This document shows, in pieces, positions 62,432 to 64,000 of a stretch of DNA of 64,000 bases. The position numbers were made by a program, and so were the translations under genes. The stretch lies in contig NZ_UETB01000006.1 of the NCBI RefSeq assembly GCF_900116375.1, positions 62,001 to 126,000 of the forward strand, written 5' to 3'. The notes beneath the pieces are model-generated. The model was not told where the DNA came from. It worked only from the letters and a program-made list of their open reading frames with translations, and ran no database searches. Source of the stretch: Georgenia satyanarayanai (lineage in GTDB: Bacteria; Actinomycetota; Actinomycetes; Actinomycetales; Actinomycetaceae). Every line of letters begins with the position of its first letter. Within the stretch, counting starts at the first letter, position 1.

Positions 62432-63799
62432 GTGACCAAGCCACTGCGCGTTGCGCTCATCGGCGCCGGCCCGGCCGGCATCTACGCCGCCGACATCCTG
62501 TCCAAGGCCGGCCTCGAGGTCTCCATCGACCTCTACGAGCGCCTCCCCGCCCCCTTCGGCCTGGTCCGCTACGGCGTCGCCCCCGACCACCCGCGCATCA
62601 AGCAGATCATCGTCGCGCTGCAGAAGATCCTCGGCCGCGGCGACATCCGGCTCATCGGCAACGTCGACGTCGGCACGGACGTCTCGATGGAGGAGCTGCG
62701 GCGCCACTACGACGCCGTCATCATCTCCACCGGTGCCGACAAGGACGCCCCGCTGCCCGTCCCCGGCATCGACCTGCCCGGCAGCTACGGCGCCGCGGAC
62801 TTCGTCTCCTGGTACGACGGCCACCCCGACGTCCCGCGCACGTGGCCGTTGGAGGCGCAGAGCGTCGCCGTCCTCGGCGTCGGCAACGTCGCGCTCGACG
62901 TCGCCCGGATCCTCGCCAAGCACGTCGAGGACCTCATGCCCACCGAGGTCCCCGCGAACGTCGTCGAGGGCCTGCGCCAGAGCCCCGTCACCGACGTCCA
63001 CGTCTTCGGCCGCCGCGGTCCCGCCCAGGTGAAGTTCACCCCCCTCGAGCTGCGTGAGCTCGGCAAGGTCCCCGACGTCGACGTCATCGTCTACGAGGAG
63101 GACTTCGAGTTCGACGAGGGCTCCGAGGCCGCGATCCGCTCGACGAACCAGACCAAGCAGGTCGTCAAGACGCTCACGGACTGGACGCTGCGCGACCCGG
63201 AGGAGCTCACCGCCTCCCGGCGCATCCACCTCCACTTCCTCCACCGGCCGGTGGAGATCCTCGGCACCGACCGCGTCGAGGGCATCCGCACCGAGCGCAC
63301 CGAGCTCGTGGGGGACGGCACCGTGCGCGGCACCGGCACCTTCGTGGACACCCCGGTCCAGGCCGTCTACCGGGCGGTCGGGTACTTCAGCTCCGCGCTC
63401 GACGGCGTCGCCTTCGACGACGTCGCGGGCGTCGTCCCCAACGACGAGGGCCGCGTCCTGGACGAGGACGGCGAGATCGTCACCGGCCTGTACGCCACCG
63501 GCTGGATCAAGCGGGGGCCGGTCGGTCTCATCGGGTCGACGAAGTCCGACGCGCAGCAGACGATCGGCCACCTCGTCGCCGACGTCGAGTCCGGGCGCAT
63601 CGCGGCGGGCGCCGCGCCGGCCGAACCCGACGCGCTCATCGCCGCTCTCGAGGAGCGCGGCGTGCCGACCACCAGCTGGTCCGGCTGGGAACTCCTCGAC
63701 GCCTACGAGCGTTCCCTCGGTGAGGCCGAGGGGCGCGAGCGCGTCAAGGTCGTGCCCAGGGACGAGATGACCCGTGTGTCGCGGGGGGAGGAGAGCTGA
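62432..63799 (+). CDS. fprA: FprA-type ferredoxin/flavodoxin-NADP+ reductase
   Basis: This 455-residue two-domain flavoprotein of the adrenodoxin-reductase type has the FAD motif VALIGAGPAGIYAADIL, the hallmark PAPFGLVRYGVAPDHPRIK, the NADP-binding VLGVGNVALDVARIL and GPVGLIGSTKSDAQQTI near the C terminus. It exchanges electrons between NADPH and ferredoxins, for example to feed cytochromes P450 or sulfite reductase; the partner is not encoded nearby. The GTG start is at 62432. It is monocistronic or reads into htpX two bases after its stop. Confidence 0.93.
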   Translation: MTKPLRVALIGAGPAGIYAADILSKAGLEVSIDLYERLPAPFGLVRYGVAPDHPRIKQIIVALQKILGRGDIRLIGNVDVGTDVSMEELRRHYDAVIISTGADKDAPLPVPGIDLPGSYGAADFVSWYDGHPDVPRTWPLEAQSVAVLGVGNVALDVARILAKHVEDLMPTEVPANVVEGLRQSPVTDVHVFGRRGPAQVKFTPLELRELGKVPDVDVIVYEEDFEFDEGSEAAIRSTNQTKQVVKTLTDWTLRDPEELTASRRIHLHFLHRPVEILGTDRVEGIRTERTELVGDGTVRGTGTFVDTPVQAVYRAVGYFSSALDGVAFDDVAGVVPNDEGRVLDEDGEIVTGLYATGWIKRGPVGLIGSTKSDAQQTIGHLVADVESGRIAAGAAPAEPDALIAALEERGVPTTSWSGWELLDAYERSLGEAEGRERVKVVPRDEMTRVSRGEES

Positions 63800-63801
63800 G
63801 C

Positions 63802-64000
63802 ATGGACGGCGGTCGACGGCACCTCAACGGGGTCAAGACCGCGGCGCTCTTCGGCGTCATGTGGGCCGTTCTCCTCGGGATCGGCGGCCTCGTCTCCAGC
63901 GGCACCGGCTCGGGCGCCTTCATCTGGGTCTTCGCCCTCATCGGCGTCGGCACGACGTTCTACAGCTACTGGAACTCCGACAAGCTGGCGATCCGCGCCA
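63802..64000 (+). CDS. htpX: HtpX-like membrane zinc metalloprotease (5' part only)
   Basis: Only the first 66 codons are in the window; the gene runs off the right edge. Two hydrophobic helices (VKTAALFGVMWAVLLGIGGL and GAFIWVFALIGVGTTFY) and the ensuing SYWNSDKLAIRA match the N terminus of actinobacterial HtpX, an M48 protease that degrades damaged membrane proteins. The HEXXH zinc motif would lie beyond the window, so catalytic competence cannot be judged. It starts two bases after the fprA stop. Confidence 0.8.
   Translation, partial: MDGGRRHLNGVKTAALFGVMWAVLLGIGGLVSSGTGSGAFIWVFALIGVGTTFYSYWNSDKLAIRA

Overview
The window is a continuous, gene-dense piece of a very G+C-rich actinobacterial chromosome, most likely from the order Micrococcales. 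I infer this from the base composition, the many GTG starts, the tiny ribosomal protein bS22, the radA-disA pair, cytochrome c maturation system II, a menaquinone rather than ubiquinone pathway, and a 14-gene nuo operon. Much of the order resembles Mycobacterium tuberculosis blocks Rv0500A-Rv0508, Rv0525-Rv0529 and Rv0534c-Rv0562, recalled from memory rather than searched. I see no rRNA, CRISPR array, insertion sequence or prophage. No gene-free stretch exceeds 300 bases.

Layout. 1-12.6 kb is housekeeping: a lipoprotein, mutY, disA-radA, an aldose epimerase, a Trk/Ktr K+ uptake pair, an AcuC-type deacetylase, an excisionase-like HTH protein, a GlgC-like protein, bS22, a SerB1-like phosphatase, a glutaredoxin-like protein and YceI. 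12.7-17.3 kb is a translationally coupled cytochrome c biogenesis operon (phosphatase, resA, ccdA, resB, ccsB). 17.3-28.4 kb mixes a solute symporter and small membrane proteins with menA, menE, menB, menC and menD, a guanidinium-type SMR exporter with a TetR regulator, and an apparent structured RNA ending in a textbook intrinsic terminator.

28.5-39.9 kb is a self-contained selenocysteine/formate island: selB and selA behind tRNA-Sec on the minus strand, then divergent selD, a formate dehydrogenase alpha gene read through an in-frame UGA, its iron-sulfur and NrfD-type membrane subunits, a formate channel, and convergent fdhD. A bacterial SECIS hairpin lies 11 bases after the UGA. Thus every component needed to make and insert selenocysteine, and a client enzyme, lie within about 11.4 kb.

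40-64 kb holds an HtrA-type protease, isochorismate synthase (menF), menG, menaquinone reductase menJ, nuoA-nuoN, a polyprenyl diphosphate synthase, an FprA-type reductase and the start of htpX. Functionally, most of the window serves one respiratory chain: menaquinone is made by the men genes and the prenyl synthase, is reduced by complex I and probably by formate dehydrogenase, and cytochromes c are matured by the ccs operon.

A recurring regulatory theme is a TANNNT-type -10 hexamer placed 5-7 bases before a start codon, so many mRNAs here should be leaderless.
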